This document shows, one piece after another, positions 6,917 to 15,024 of a stretch of 48,399 bases of DNA. The notes beneath the pieces were generated by a model. The model worked only from the letters and a program-made list of their open reading frames with translations. It searched no databases and had not been told where the DNA came from. Both the position numbers and the translations under genes were made by a program. Origin of the DNA: JAVWPP01 sp036635835 (GTDB lineage Bacteria > Bacillota > Clostridia > TANB77 > CAG-465); assembly GCA_036635835.1 (NCBI GenBank), contig JAVWPP010000006.1, forward strand, positions 1-48,399. The letters are read 5' to 3'. Position 1 is the stretch's first letter. Each line of letters begins with the position of its first letter.

Positions 6917-7486
6917 CTATTTATAAAGCATTTCATATATATTATAAGTCCTTAAAACCTTCTTAACATACATCCTAGTTTCAGCAAAAGGAATACTATC
7001 TAAAGAATCTGCATCCTCTTTAGAAACAGTACCATCTGCAATCCACTTATCTACATTACCAATCCCTCCGTTATATGCAGCAATAGCAAGAGGAACACTA
7101 TTATATCTTTTAATAAGCACGCTTAAATACTTAGTACCAATAAAAATATTATTCCTAGGATCAAACAAATCCTCAGAAAGAGAATCATCAGAAAGCTGAT
7201 ATAACATCTCACCTGCAGTAGAATCTAGAAGCTGCATAAGCCCTTTAGCATTCATACTAGAAACCGCATGAACATTAAAATTACTTTCACTTTTAATAAC
7301 AGCAAAAATAAGACTTTCATCAACATCATACCTCTTAGAAGCATCAGTAACAAACTCTTCAAACTGCCTCACATACAAAACATTTTTAAAAACATATGGC
7401 ACTAAAAAGTAAGCAGTAACAAGCACGCAAAGTGCAAATAAAACTAGCCTATAAACACACACCTTAAATTTTTCAAATCCCTTCAT
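6917..7486 (-). CDS. membrane-anchored SLT lytic transglycosylase, 189 aa
   Basis: Residues 11-33 are an N-terminal transmembrane anchor; from about 42 on comes a Slt70-type transglycosylase domain. The catalytic Glu is in VIKSESNFN, followed by the family motifs SSMNAKGLMQLL..TA, DLFDPRNNIFIGTKYL..L and PLAIAAYNGGIGNV..W. It would cleave the MurNAc-GlcNAc bond outside the membrane, forming 1,6-anhydro-MurNAc. The arrangement is like YjbJ-type or Clostridium SLT proteins. It starts nine bases after polA stops, with RBS AAGGAGAG, so it is co-transcribed with polA; this pairing is common in Clostridia. Confidence 0.93.
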   Translation of the reverse strand: MKGFEKFKVCVYRLVLFALCVLVTAYFLVPYVFKNVLYVRQFEEFVTDASKRYDVDESLIFAVIKSESNFNVHAVSSMNAKGLMQLLDSTAGEMLYQLSDDSLSEDLFDPRNNIFIGTKYLSVLIKRYNSVPLAIAAYNGGIGNVDKWIADGTVSKEDADSLDSIPFAETRMYVKKVLRTYNIYEMLYK

Positions 7487-7495
7487 ACACTCTCC

Positions 7496-10138
7496 TTATT
7501 TAGCTTCATACCAGCTCTTACCTACAAAAGGTTCTGCAACAAGTGGAACATTTAACTTAATCACATTTTCCATTTCTTCTTCTACAATTTGCATAACAAG
7601 ATCTTTATCTTTTTCATCAATTTCAAACAGCAGTTCATCATGCACTTGTAGTAACATTTTAGCATCAATATTCTTCTCTTCAAACACCCTATATATATTA
7701 ACCATAGCAAGTTTAATTATATCTGCAGCAGTTCCTTGTATAGGAGAATTCATAGCAACTCTTTCTCCAAACTGAACTATATTTTTATTTGTACTTTTAA
7801 GCTCTTCTATATATCTTCTTCTTCCAAATAGAGTAGTTATATATCCATCTTTTTTAGCCTTATCTACTATATCTTTCATGTACATCCTAATACCATTATA
7901 TTTTTCTAAATAGTTTTCTATGTACATTTTAGCTTCTTTTCTAGAAACTTTAATTTGCTTTGCAAGCCCAAACTCACTTATGCCATATACTATTCCAAAA
8001 TTTACGGCTTTAGCTGCAGATCTCATTTCTTTTGTAACATCTTTAAGCTCTACTCCAAACACCTGAGACGCCGTAACGCTATGTATATCTATATTTTGTA
8101 TAAACGCATTTAGCATTGTTTCATCATTTGCTATATGTGCAAGCACTCTTAATTCTATTTGTGAGTAATCTGCATCTAGTATACATTTACCTTCTTTTGC
8201 TACAAAGAATTTTCTCATGTTTCTACCTATCTTTGTTCTTGTAGGTATGTTTTGCAAATTAGGTTCTACAGAGCTTAATCTGCCCGTTGCAGTCACTGCC
8301 TGCATGAATGTAGTATGTACTCTAAAACTTTCATCTATAAGGGGTTTTAAGCCCTCTACGTACGTGCTTTTTAGCTTAGCTAATGTTCTATATTCTAATA
8401 TGTATGTAACTATCTCATGATCTTCTTCTATTTTTTCTAGAACTTCTTTATTTGTAGAATTCCCTGTTTTATTTTTTTTAGATGCTGGTATTCCTAGTTT
8501 ATTAAAGAGTATCTCTGCTAATTGTTTCGGTGAGTTTATATTAAACTGCTCTCCTGCTAAATTGTATATAACAGTCTCTAACTCTTTTATTCTTTCACTT
8601 ATTTCTTTATTGAATTCTTCTAGTTTTTCTGTGTCTATTTGTATCCCCGTTACTTCCATGTCTGCTAGCACTTTTACAAGCGGCATTTCTATTTTTTCTA
8701 GCAGCTCTAGCTCTCCTTGCTCTTCTAGTTGTTTCATTATTATTTTTTTACTTTCACATATTACTTTTAGCGTTTTTTTATACTCTTCTATTTTCTCTTT
8801 TGACAGCTCTTCTTCTTTTTTTTCTTCTGCAAAGAGTGACATTTGTTCTTCTTCTTTTTCTACTTCTATTTCTACTCCTAATATGTCTTTTGCTATTTGT
8901 TTTATACTTGGCTCTGCTTTATCTGAATGCAGCAAAAAGTATCCTAGTTCTAGATCAAAAACAAAGCCTTTTATTTCTTTTGCTTTTATCTCTTCTTTTA
9001 GCATTTTCTTTATGTCTTTTTTTATTTTATATCCGTTTTTTACTACGTCTTTTTTAGCTAGCGTTTCTAAGTTTTTTTCTAAAGAGGCTATATATACTGT
9101 ATCTTCTTTTTCTACGTATATGCATATCTTTTTTTCTTCTTCATCTATAATATATGATATCTCTTCTTGCATTTTTTCTTCTATTTTTTCTATGTATGCA
9201 TGCTTGCAGTCTACAGATATTTTTTCTTCTTTAGGAACGATTGTTTCTACGTTTTCTAAAGAGGAAAAATCTAATTTCTGAAGAAACTTTTTAAACCCAA
9301 GATACGTAAAAATCTTAAAAGTTTCTGCCTTATTAATATCTACTATAAGCGCATCCACAAGGCTATATTCTATATCCACATTAACATCTATAGTTCCAAG
9401 AGTTTTACTAAGGTATGCCATATCTTTACCAGACTCCATATTAACTCTTTGCTTTGGTTTTAACTCTACATCATCAAAATGAGCATAAATATAATCTATA
9501 GTATGATACTTCTGTATAAGAGAATAACCAGTTTTTTCACCAATCCCAGGAACTCCAGGTATGTTATCTGAAGCGTCTCCCATAAGCGCTTTAACCTCAG
9601 TAACCTCTTCTGGCGTAATACCGTACTTTTCCATTAAAGCAGCCTCGTCTATTACATTATATTCTGTCTTACCAGGAGCACTAGACGGCATAAGAACATT
9701 TGTACTGCTAGATATAAGCTGAAAAGAATCTCTATCTCCAGTTAGTATATATGTGAAAATATTATTCTCTTCATTTAGCTTTGCAATACTTCCAATAACA
9801 TCATCTGCTTCAAAACCTTCCTTCTCAATTATATGTATATTCATAGCCCTTAAAACATCTTTAATTATAGGCATCTGAGTTTTTAAATCCTCTGGCATTG
9901 GCTTCCTTTGCCCTTTATATTCCTTGTATAAAAGATGCCTAAAAGTTGGTGCCTTAAGATCAAAAGTACATGTAACGTATTTAGGATCTACCTGCTCTAG
10001 TATTTTAAAATATATATTCATAAAACCATACACCGCATTTGTAGGCACGTCCTCACTATTTGTCATCTTAGACATTATGCCGTAAAAGGCTCTATTTAGT
10101 ATACTGTTTCCATCTATTATTAGATATTTTTCTTTCAT
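7496..10138 (-). CDS. polA: DNA polymerase I
   Basis: 880 aa, full length. Residues 1-290: 5'-3' exonuclease (YLIIDGNSILNRAFYG, EADDVIGS, GDRDSFQL, MGDASDNIPGVPGIGEKT). Residues about 305-470: a remnant 3'-5' exonuclease domain without the D-x-E motif, so no proofreading is expected, as in many Firmicutes. Residues 470-880: family A polymerase with motif A (DADYSQIELRVLAHIA), motif B (RSAAKAVNFGIVYG) and motif C (LQVHDELLFEI). Role: Okazaki-fragment maturation and gap filling in repair. Residues 432-436 (QMSLF), in a very acidic linker, resemble the beta-clamp-binding motif. RBS AAGAGGA. First gene of an operon with the transglycosylase. Confidence 0.98.
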   Translation of the reverse strand: MKEKYLIIDGNSILNRAFYGIMSKMTNSEDVPTNAVYGFMNIYFKILEQVDPKYVTCTFDLKAPTFRHLLYKEYKGQRKPMPEDLKTQMPIIKDVLRAMNIHIIEKEGFEADDVIGSIAKLNEENNIFTYILTGDRDSFQLISSSTNVLMPSSAPGKTEYNVIDEAALMEKYGITPEEVTEVKALMGDASDNIPGVPGIGEKTGYSLIQKYHTIDYIYAHFDDVELKPKQRVNMESGKDMAYLSKTLGTIDVNVDIEYSLVDALIVDINKAETFKIFTYLGFKKFLQKLDFSSLENVETIVPKEEKISVDCKHAYIEKIEEKMQEEISYIIDEEEKKICIYVEKEDTVYIASLEKNLETLAKKDVVKNGYKIKKDIKKMLKEEIKAKEIKGFVFDLELGYFLLHSDKAEPSIKQIAKDILGVEIEVEKEEEQMSLFAEEKKEEELSKEKIEEYKKTLKVICESKKIIMKQLEEQGELELLEKIEMPLVKVLADMEVTGIQIDTEKLEEFNKEISERIKELETVIYNLAGEQFNINSPKQLAEILFNKLGIPASKKNKTGNSTNKEVLEKIEEDHEIVTYILEYRTLAKLKSTYVEGLKPLIDESFRVHTTFMQAVTATGRLSSVEPNLQNIPTRTKIGRNMRKFFVAKEGKCILDADYSQIELRVLAHIANDETMLNAFIQNIDIHSVTASQVFGVELKDVTKEMRSAAKAVNFGIVYGISEFGLAKQIKVSRKEAKMYIENYLEKYNGIRMYMKDIVDKAKKDGYITTLFGRRRYIEELKSTNKNIVQFGERVAMNSPIQGTAADIIKLAMVNIYRVFEEKNIDAKMLLQVHDELLFEIDEKDKDLVMQIVEEEMENVIKLNVPLVAEPFVGKSWYEAK

Positions 10139-10171
10139 CTTATTCCTCTTTCCTGCTACTATTTCTTTTGA

Positions 10172-10200
10172 ATTATATCATATATATCTAGCTTTTGCAA
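10172..10200 (-). promoter_or_regulatory. polA promoter
   Basis: TTGCAA (10195-10200), 17-bp spacer, TATAAT (10172-10177), minus strand, leader about 27 nt. Confidence 0.75.
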
Positions 10201-10222
10201 AACTATTTCGTGCATTTCAAAA

Positions 10223-10254
10223 GAAAAAAATAGCACCAATTACGGTGCTATTTC
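10223..10254 (-). terminator. terminator of the 10248-11214 gene pair
   Basis: AAATAGCACC / GGTGCTATTT stem followed by seven T on the minus strand. The upstream arm contains the stop codon of the gene ending at 10248. Confidence 0.8.
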
Positions 10255-10781
10255 ATATATATTTTAGTTTGCCTGTAGAAAGAATTTTCACCTGCTACAT
10301 TTGGAAGACATATAACTAAATTTAAAGTAATAGTTGTATATAAATGTTTCTGCTTTTCTATAGAATAATGCATACAAATATACGTAGCAGATTTATCTAA
10401 AACAATATTACGAGAAAGTAAACTTGTGCCCTTTTCTTCATCTTGCTGCTTAGTTATATTAAGCGGCTTAAAAAGCTTTTTATCTCCATCTGTAAATATT
10501 AAATCTATATAACTTTGCTTAATTATATTTTGCTGTAGCTCTACTTTATCTAAAGTAATTTGCAAACTAGAAGATGTATATATTTCTTCTAGTATCATAC
10601 GTTTTTTTAGAAAATCTAGATCATTAGTAACGCATGCTTTAGCTATAACATTTTTATCTTTTACATTTAAAATATTAGGTATATTTTCTTTTATATATTT
10701 CCTTACAATCTCTAAATTAATTTCTACATCTTCTAAATCTTCTAGGTAATCTATATATCTATTTACAATACATTCTACCAT
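10248..10781 (-). CDS. hypothetical protein, 177 aa
   Basis: Unrecognised. I set the start at ATG 10781 because the upstream gene's TAA ends one base before it and its last codons (ATG GGG GCG) supply a GGGGGCG Shine-Dalgarno; an in-frame ATG at 10814 would overlap by 32 bases. This suggests translational coupling. The sequence has an acidic helical N-terminus (YIDYLEDLEDVEINLEIVRKY) and a beta-richer C-terminus (KSATYICMHYSIEKQKHLY, TTITLNLVICL). No membrane helix or signal peptide. It probably works with the preceding protein. Confidence 0.6.
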   Translation of the reverse strand: MVECIVNRYIDYLEDLEDVEINLEIVRKYIKENIPNILNVKDKNVIAKACVTNDLDFLKKRMILEEIYTSSSLQITLDKVELQQNIIKQSYIDLIFTDGDKKLFKPLNITKQQDEEKGTSLLSRNIVLDKSATYICMHYSIEKQKHLYTTITLNLVICLPNVAGENSFYRQTKIYMK

Positions 10782-10782
10782 A

Positions 10783-11214
10783 TTAATTCGCCCCCATATA
10801 TACGCATAATTCATTTATACATTCTATTTTAAACGGTGAATTTATAACCTTAATAATCTTTCTTGTAACCACATAATCTTTATCTACTTTAAACTTTGGC
10901 CTAACCCTTTTTTTGTTTTTTACATATTCTAAATATGATATATTTTCTAAGTTTACTGTATTAAAGTATGGATCGTTTTCAGAAATAACTTTGCACTTTT
11001 GGTAGTACTGTAATTCTTGTTTTTTAACTTTCAGTACACGTTTTCCATCTACATATTCTGCTGCTTTTTTTTCTATTATAATGTTAACTAAAAACGCTTC
11101 TAAAACATCTTTTTCTGTAGTTAGTATAACTGTATCATATATACTTTCTAGTTCATCAATATCTAAATTTAGTTCTTTATATTTATCTGCAATGTATAGT
11201 TTACTAAATACCAT
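10783..11214 (-). CDS. hypothetical protein, 143 aa
   Basis: Unrecognised. The start is ATG 11214 (MVFSKLYIADKY), eight bases after AAGGGG; a GTG at 11223 lies inside the Shine-Dalgarno sequence. Soluble and helical in the first half (KELNLDIDELESIYDTVILTT), very basic in the second (VKNKKRVRPKFKVDKDYVVTRK). First gene of a tightly coupled pair with the gene at 10248. It has a near-perfect promoter. No known domain is visible. Confidence 0.6.
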   Translation of the reverse strand: MVFSKLYIADKYKELNLDIDELESIYDTVILTTEKDVLEAFLVNIIIEKKAAEYVDGKRVLKVKKQELQYYQKCKVISENDPYFNTVNLENISYLEYVKNKKRVRPKFKVDKDYVVTRKIIKVINSPFKIECINELCVYMGAN

Positions 11215-11270
11215 AGCAGTCACCCCTTAAGCAAATATTTATTTGCAAATTTTAAAAAATGCTAATGCTT

Positions 11271-11299
11271 AGTATACCAAAGAAAATATGAATTGTCAA
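11271..11299 (-). promoter_or_regulatory. promoter of the 10783/10248 pair
   Basis: TTGACA (11294-11299), 17-bp spacer, TATACT (11271-11276), minus strand. Confidence 0.75.
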
Positions 11300-11363
11300 A
11301 TTTATATGTAGATATATTTAAATAAAACGTAGAAAGGATAGTATAACTAGCTAAAATAGGTGA

Positions 11364-11417
11364 AGCTGCTAAAGCGTCTTTTTTTCCTTAATGGTAACGC
11401 TTCTCATTAAACTTAAG
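11364..11417. repeat. structured intergenic repeat, copy A
   Basis: The last 23 bases (11395-11417) are identical to 13084-13106, and the preceding 30 align with few changes. AGCGT (in AAAGCGTC) can pair with ACGCT across a loop of about 20 nt. The copy lies between the 291-aa gene's stop and the next gene's promoter. Confidence 0.7.
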
Positions 11418-11438
11418 GCTAATAAAAAAAATAAGTTT

Positions 11439-12314
11439 CTATATTATTATAGCTAGCATAGTTATTATCTGATCTATTAGTACTAGTGCTGTAAATATGC
11501 ATGGAGTTAGTATGTGTTTTCTTGCAGTATTTTTTTTAGCAAGATTTCTCTTTCTTTTATTTTTCACTTTACGCGTAGGCTGAATTTTCTCTTTAAAAGC
11601 AAGATATATAAATATACCTATGCTGCTTATTATGCTATTAATTACTATATGTTTTTTGTATTCGTTTATATTATTTCCTACGTAATTATATTTTGGAGTT
11701 ATCTTACTTTGCTTAATTATTTCATCTATTATTTTACTGTTTTCTTCTGCCTTTAATATATATGCAAAATCTCCTGTATCTATATATTCCTTTTTGTATT
11801 TTAAATTTATATTTGCTATATAATCTTGCATATTTACAAGCACAGATCTTCTTGCTTCTATAAGCTCGTTATATGTGCCACTTTGTATAATATCTAAATA
11901 TGTACCCTCGTAATTATTTAAAAGCTCTAAATCTAGATCCTTGCTCGCATACGTGGTATTTATTATATATGGTTTAACATACAAATCTATATCTTCTTCT
12001 TTAAAGCCAAGTTTGCGGAGCCTTATAATAAGCTTACTAAATCTAATATCTGAAATTTCATTTATAGCTTCCTTAGAAAAACTACATTTTTTATTTTCTT
12101 TCTCAAGCTCTAAAAGCGATATTAGAACATCCGCTCTTTCTTTGCATATATTATATTTAGGATCTTTATTTTTCTCTAAAATATATATCTCATTATTTAT
12201 TATTTTAATTTGCTTATCCGCTTTACTATTTTTATCTAACTGTATATTTAAAGCCTGCATACCTGTAGCCATTATACAAAGACAAATTATAATTTGCAAC
12301 AATATTTTTTTCAA
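11439..12314 (-). CDS. hypothetical envelope protein with two C-terminal membrane helices, 291 aa
   Basis: Starts at TTG 12314, seven bases after AAGGAG. Residues 1-22 are a signal peptide or anchor (ILLQIIICLCIMATGMQAL). Residues 25-205 are a charged helical extracytoplasmic segment. Two hydrophobic segments near the C-terminus (HIVINSIISSIGIFIYLAF and ILTPCIFTALVLIDQIITML) flank a strongly basic loop (RKVKNKRKRNLAKKNTARKH), which by the positive-inside rule is cytoplasmic. No family is recognised. It has its own perfect promoter. No canonical terminator follows; the structured repeat does. Confidence 0.6.
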   Translation of the reverse strand: MKKILLQIIICLCIMATGMQALNIQLDKNSKADKQIKIINNEIYILEKNKDPKYNICKERADVLISLLELEKENKKCSFSKEAINEISDIRFSKLIIRLRKLGFKEEDIDLYVKPYIINTTYASKDLDLELLNNYEGTYLDIIQSGTYNELIEARRSVLVNMQDYIANINLKYKKEYIDTGDFAYILKAEENSKIIDEIIKQSKITPKYNYVGNNINEYKKHIVINSIISSIGIFIYLAFKEKIQPTRKVKNKRKRNLAKKNTARKHILTPCIFTALVLIDQIITMLAIII

Positions 12315-12339
12315 ATTAATTCTCCTTATTTATATGAAG

Positions 12340-12368
12340 ATTATATCACAAAAAAGGTTTTATGTCAA
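12340..12368 (-). promoter_or_regulatory. promoter of the 291-aa gene
   Basis: TTGACA (12363-12368), 17-bp spacer, TATAAT (12340-12345), minus strand, perfect boxes. Confidence 0.8.
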
Positions 12369-12370
12369 CG

Positions 12371-12396
12371 AAAAGGAGCCTAATTTGGCCCCTTAC
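12371..12396 (-). terminator. terminator of the 187-aa orphan
   Basis: AAGGGGCC / GGCTCCTT stem with a 6-nt loop, followed by TTTTC on the minus strand. It overlaps the stop codon and abuts the next promoter's -35 box. Confidence 0.7.
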
Positions 12397-12956
12397 TTTT
12401 CTATAAGACATAGAGTTGGTCTATATACATATAGCTTTATTCTTTTTAAATCCGGATACTTTTTTGCTATGATATACATAACATTTTTTTCTACTACATA
12501 TGAGTGCAGCAAGTCTAAAAATTCATCTATTGATTCTTGCATAGTAGTTGCACATTTTCTTTTTTTCTTTTTTCTATCTATGAAATACTGCGCTGTACTA
12601 GCATAAATTACTTCAACATTTTCATTTAACTTTATATCTTCATTTTCATCATTTATTAAGTTTGAACTTATTAGATAATCTATCCTATGAAAATCTTTAG
12701 TAAAGTTATATACATATGTGTAATCCTCTGATTCTAATTTTAATATTTCTTCTATAAAAACATCTTCAATATACATATCTTTTTCATCCATTTCAAATAC
12801 AAGTACTGCTTTTTTAAATCTTGTATACAAATCTAATTCCTTAGAATTTTTTAAAACAGCTTTTACTTTCTTGTTTTTTAAAAAATTTGTTATCTGCATT
12901 ATATTGTACTGATTTAATAGCTTAAATATTTTTTTAAAAAGAATATTTTTTCTCAT
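12393..12956 (-). CDS. hypothetical protein, 187 aa
   Basis: Unrecognised. ATG start after AGGAGGAATC. Soluble, alternating strands and helices: a basic N-terminal helix (RKNILFKKIFKLLNQYNIM), an acidic middle (FEMDEKDMYIEDVFIEEILKLE), a KKKKRK stretch, and a C-terminal strand pair (KNVMYIIAKKYPDLKRIKLYVYR). No Cys or His cluster suggests metal binding. Monocistronic with a perfect promoter and a terminator. Confidence 0.6.
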   Translation of the reverse strand: MRKNILFKKIFKLLNQYNIMQITNFLKNKKVKAVLKNSKELDLYTRFKKAVLVFEMDEKDMYIEDVFIEEILKLESEDYTYVYNFTKDFHRIDYLISSNLINDENEDIKLNENVEVIYASTAQYFIDRKKKKRKCATTMQESIDEFLDLLHSYVVEKNVMYIIAKKYPDLKRIKLYVYRPTLCLIEK

Positions 12957-13013
12957 AATTTGATTCCTCCTAAATATATATGTATATATTTATTTTTTAA
13001 ATACTATATAGAT

Positions 13014-13042
13014 ATTATACCATAATGCAAAAGTTATGTCAA
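13014..13042 (-). promoter_or_regulatory. promoter of the 187-aa orphan
   Basis: TTGACA (13037-13042), 17-bp spacer, TATAAT (13014-13019), minus strand, perfect boxes. Confidence 0.8.
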
Positions 13043-13052
13043 TTGCAGATTA

Positions 13053-13106
13053 GCTTGCTAGAGTGTCTTTTAGTTTTAAACAATAACGCTTCTCATTAAA
13101 CTTAAG
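13053..13106. repeat. structured intergenic repeat, copy B
   Basis: Second copy of the element at 11364-11417. The stem arm reads AGTGT instead of AGCGT while the partner stays ACGCT, so pairing is kept through a G-U pair. It lies 11 bases upstream of the next gene's -35 box. Confidence 0.7.
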
Positions 13107-13126
13107 AACAGAATATTTATATGCAT

Positions 13127-13158
13127 AAAAAAAGTAGTATCTATGTACTACTTTTATA
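13127..13158 (-). terminator. terminator of the prmC-whiA-hemW operon
   Basis: AAAAGTAGTA / TACTACTTTT stem with a 6-nt loop and seven T on the minus strand, overlapping the hemW stop. Confidence 0.8.
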
Positions 13159-14299
13159 TGAATTCTTGCCATACTATATTGGCTAAATCTTTTCCACGCT
13201 CAGAAAGAAATATATTGTTTTTCTCATGTATTAAAAGACCTTTTTCTACTAAGCTCTCTACTTCTGTTTTAAACATATCTAAGAAATCTTTTTTAAATCT
13301 TGCTTTAAATATATTAAGATCTATACCTTCTTTTAACCTAAGTCTAAGCACTGCATACTCTCTTATCATATCAAGCAAATCCATTTGTTCATCTACCACT
13401 GAAATTGTTTGATTACTTTCTATTTTTTCTATATACTCTTTTATATTCTTAACATTTGTATATCTAATTCCGTTATAAAAAGATGACGCACCTGCACCAA
13501 AACCAATGTATTTTTTTTGATTCCAGTATGCTAAATTATGCTTAGATTCATATCCCTCTTTAGCATAGTTTGAAATCTCATATCTATTATATCCAAGCTT
13601 AGTTAAAGTCTCTTCTCCCCTATGCCTTATGTCCACCACTTCATCTTCACTTGGCACCTCTAAATATTTTTCCTTAATTAAAAAATCTAGTTTAGTATTT
13701 TCGTATACTTCTAAATCATAAGTTGAAATATGTTTAGGATTTAGTTTTATAATTTCTTTAATTTCTTCTTCTACTATATCTTCTGTTTGATTTGGAAGCC
13801 CAAAAATATAGTCTACGGAAAAATTATCAATGTCTGCTTTTTTAACTTCTAAAACTGTCTCTTCAAATTCTTTATATGTATGAATTCTACCTATCTGTTT
13901 TAGCGTCTTATCATTACCACTTTGAAGACCAATACTTATTCTATTTATACCTGCTTCTTTATACGCATTTAACTTGTTCTTTACGCATGTACCAGGGTTA
14001 ACTTCAATAGCTATTTCTATGTCTGTATTTCCGCACATACTTTTTAGAATATTTAATATTTCTACTATGTATTTTTCACTTACATATGATGGCGTGCCAC
14101 CCCCTATGTATATTGTAGATATATTATATGCAGCTAGCATTTCTGCTGCGCTTATTATTTCTTTTATTAGGCTATCAAAATACTTTTTAATAAGTGCTTT
14201 TTCATCTTGTAATTTATTGCATGCTACTGAATTAAAATCACAGTAGAAACATTTACTTTCACAAAATGGAATGTGCACGTAGACTCCTATATCCTCCAT
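13154..14299 (-). CDS. hemW: HemW radical SAM protein
   Basis: 381 aa, typical length. N-terminal VYVHIPFCESKCFYCDF carries the CxxxCxxC motif (Cys13, 17, 20) that holds the 4Fe-4S cluster, then YIGGGTPS, EVNPGT and RISIGLQSG. The C-terminal HemW domain has LAYWNQKKYIGFGAGASS. HemW is a heme-binding chaperone-like relative of coproporphyrinogen dehydrogenase, often misannotated as HemN. The extra Cys after the motif (CDFNSVACN) fits HemW. Its ATG overlaps the whiA stop (TAATG), so translation is coupled; RBS AGGAGA. Confidence 0.93.
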   Translation of the reverse strand: MEDIGVYVHIPFCESKCFYCDFNSVACNKLQDEKALIKKYFDSLIKEIISAAEMLAAYNISTIYIGGGTPSYVSEKYIVEILNILKSMCGNTDIEIAIEVNPGTCVKNKLNAYKEAGINRISIGLQSGNDKTLKQIGRIHTYKEFEETVLEVKKADIDNFSVDYIFGLPNQTEDIVEEEIKEIIKLNPKHISTYDLEVYENTKLDFLIKEKYLEVPSEDEVVDIRHRGEETLTKLGYNRYEISNYAKEGYESKHNLAYWNQKKYIGFGAGASSFYNGIRYTNVKNIKEYIEKIESNQTISVVDEQMDLLDMIREYAVLRLRLKEGIDLNIFKARFKKDFLDMFKTEVESLVEKGLLIHEKNNIFLSERGKDLANIVWQEFI

Positions 14300-15024
14300 T
14301 ATATTTCTCCTGTTTCTTTATATTTTTTAGCAAGAGTAACTATCTTGGTAAGCCTATGATTTATACCAGATTTACTTATACCACCTTTATATTTTTCGGC
14401 AAGTTCTTCTAAGCTATCTCCCTCATGTTTTTCTCTTAACTCCGCTATTTCTTTAAGCGGCTTTGGTAAATTATCAAACTGCTTAACTTTTTTTAAATAG
14501 TTTATTGCATCTATATGTCTTACTGCTGTTACAGCTGTTTTTGCAATGTTAGCCGTTTCACAGTTTGTATATCTATTTATATTGTTTTTAACATCTTTTT
14601 CTACTCTAATTTGCTCAAAAAGCAAAAGTGCTTTTGATACCTGAAGATATGATAAAAATCTAGATATTTGATCTGATTCTTTTACGTATATTACATAGTT
14701 ATTTGCACGCTCTATATACTTAGGTCTTAGCTTCATTTTCTTCATAAATCTGCACACTACTTCTACTTTAGATTCTTCTTGCAAAGTAAGCTCTAAGTGG
14801 TACTCTATATTTGGATCTACCACGCACCCACTTCCTAAAAATACACCTTTCATAAATGAAGCTATGCAGCATTTATTTTCTAGCATTCTATGTATTTTCA
14901 CTATATCTATTTTTTTAGATTCTGGAGTTGTTATTAACTCTCCATATCTTTCTGCTAAAATGCAGCATTCTTTTTCAGTTACTTGCTCTAATAGTTCATC
15001 TTTTATATCTTGTGAAAATGACAT
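14299..15024 (-). CDS. whiA: short WhiA-like DNA-binding protein, 241 aa
   Basis: Starts MSFSQDIKDELLE..TEKECC as WhiA does, has the homing-endonuclease-like core (CCIASFMKGVFLGSGCVVDP...YHLEL) and the C-terminal helix-turn-helix domain (RYTNCETANIAKTAVTAVRHIDAI, then LPKPLKEIAELREKH, SLEELAEKYKGGISKSGINHRLTKI). Usual WhiA is about 310 aa; here roughly 60 residues of the first LAGLIDADG-like repeat are missing between positions 25 and 50. WhiA links chromosome segregation, division and, in Streptomyces, sporulation. It overlaps prmC by 22 bases. The usual neighbours rapZ and yvcK are absent. Confidence 0.9.
   Translation of the reverse strand: MSFSQDIKDELLEQVTEKECCILAERYGELITTPESKKIDIVKIHRMLENKCCIASFMKGVFLGSGCVVDPNIEYHLELTLQEESKVEVVCRFMKKMKLRPKYIERANNYVIYVKESDQISRFLSYLQVSKALLLFEQIRVEKDVKNNINRYTNCETANIAKTAVTAVRHIDAINYLKKVKQFDNLPKPLKEIAELREKHEGDSLEELAEKYKGGISKSGINHRLTKIVTLAKKYKETGEI

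Noticed and set aside
8562..9281. Long open frame (239 codons) on the plus strand inside polA
   Set aside because: Antisense to the acidic Glu/Lys-rich part of PolA; its Ser/Phe-rich composition is what the reverse complement of such codons gives. No RBS.
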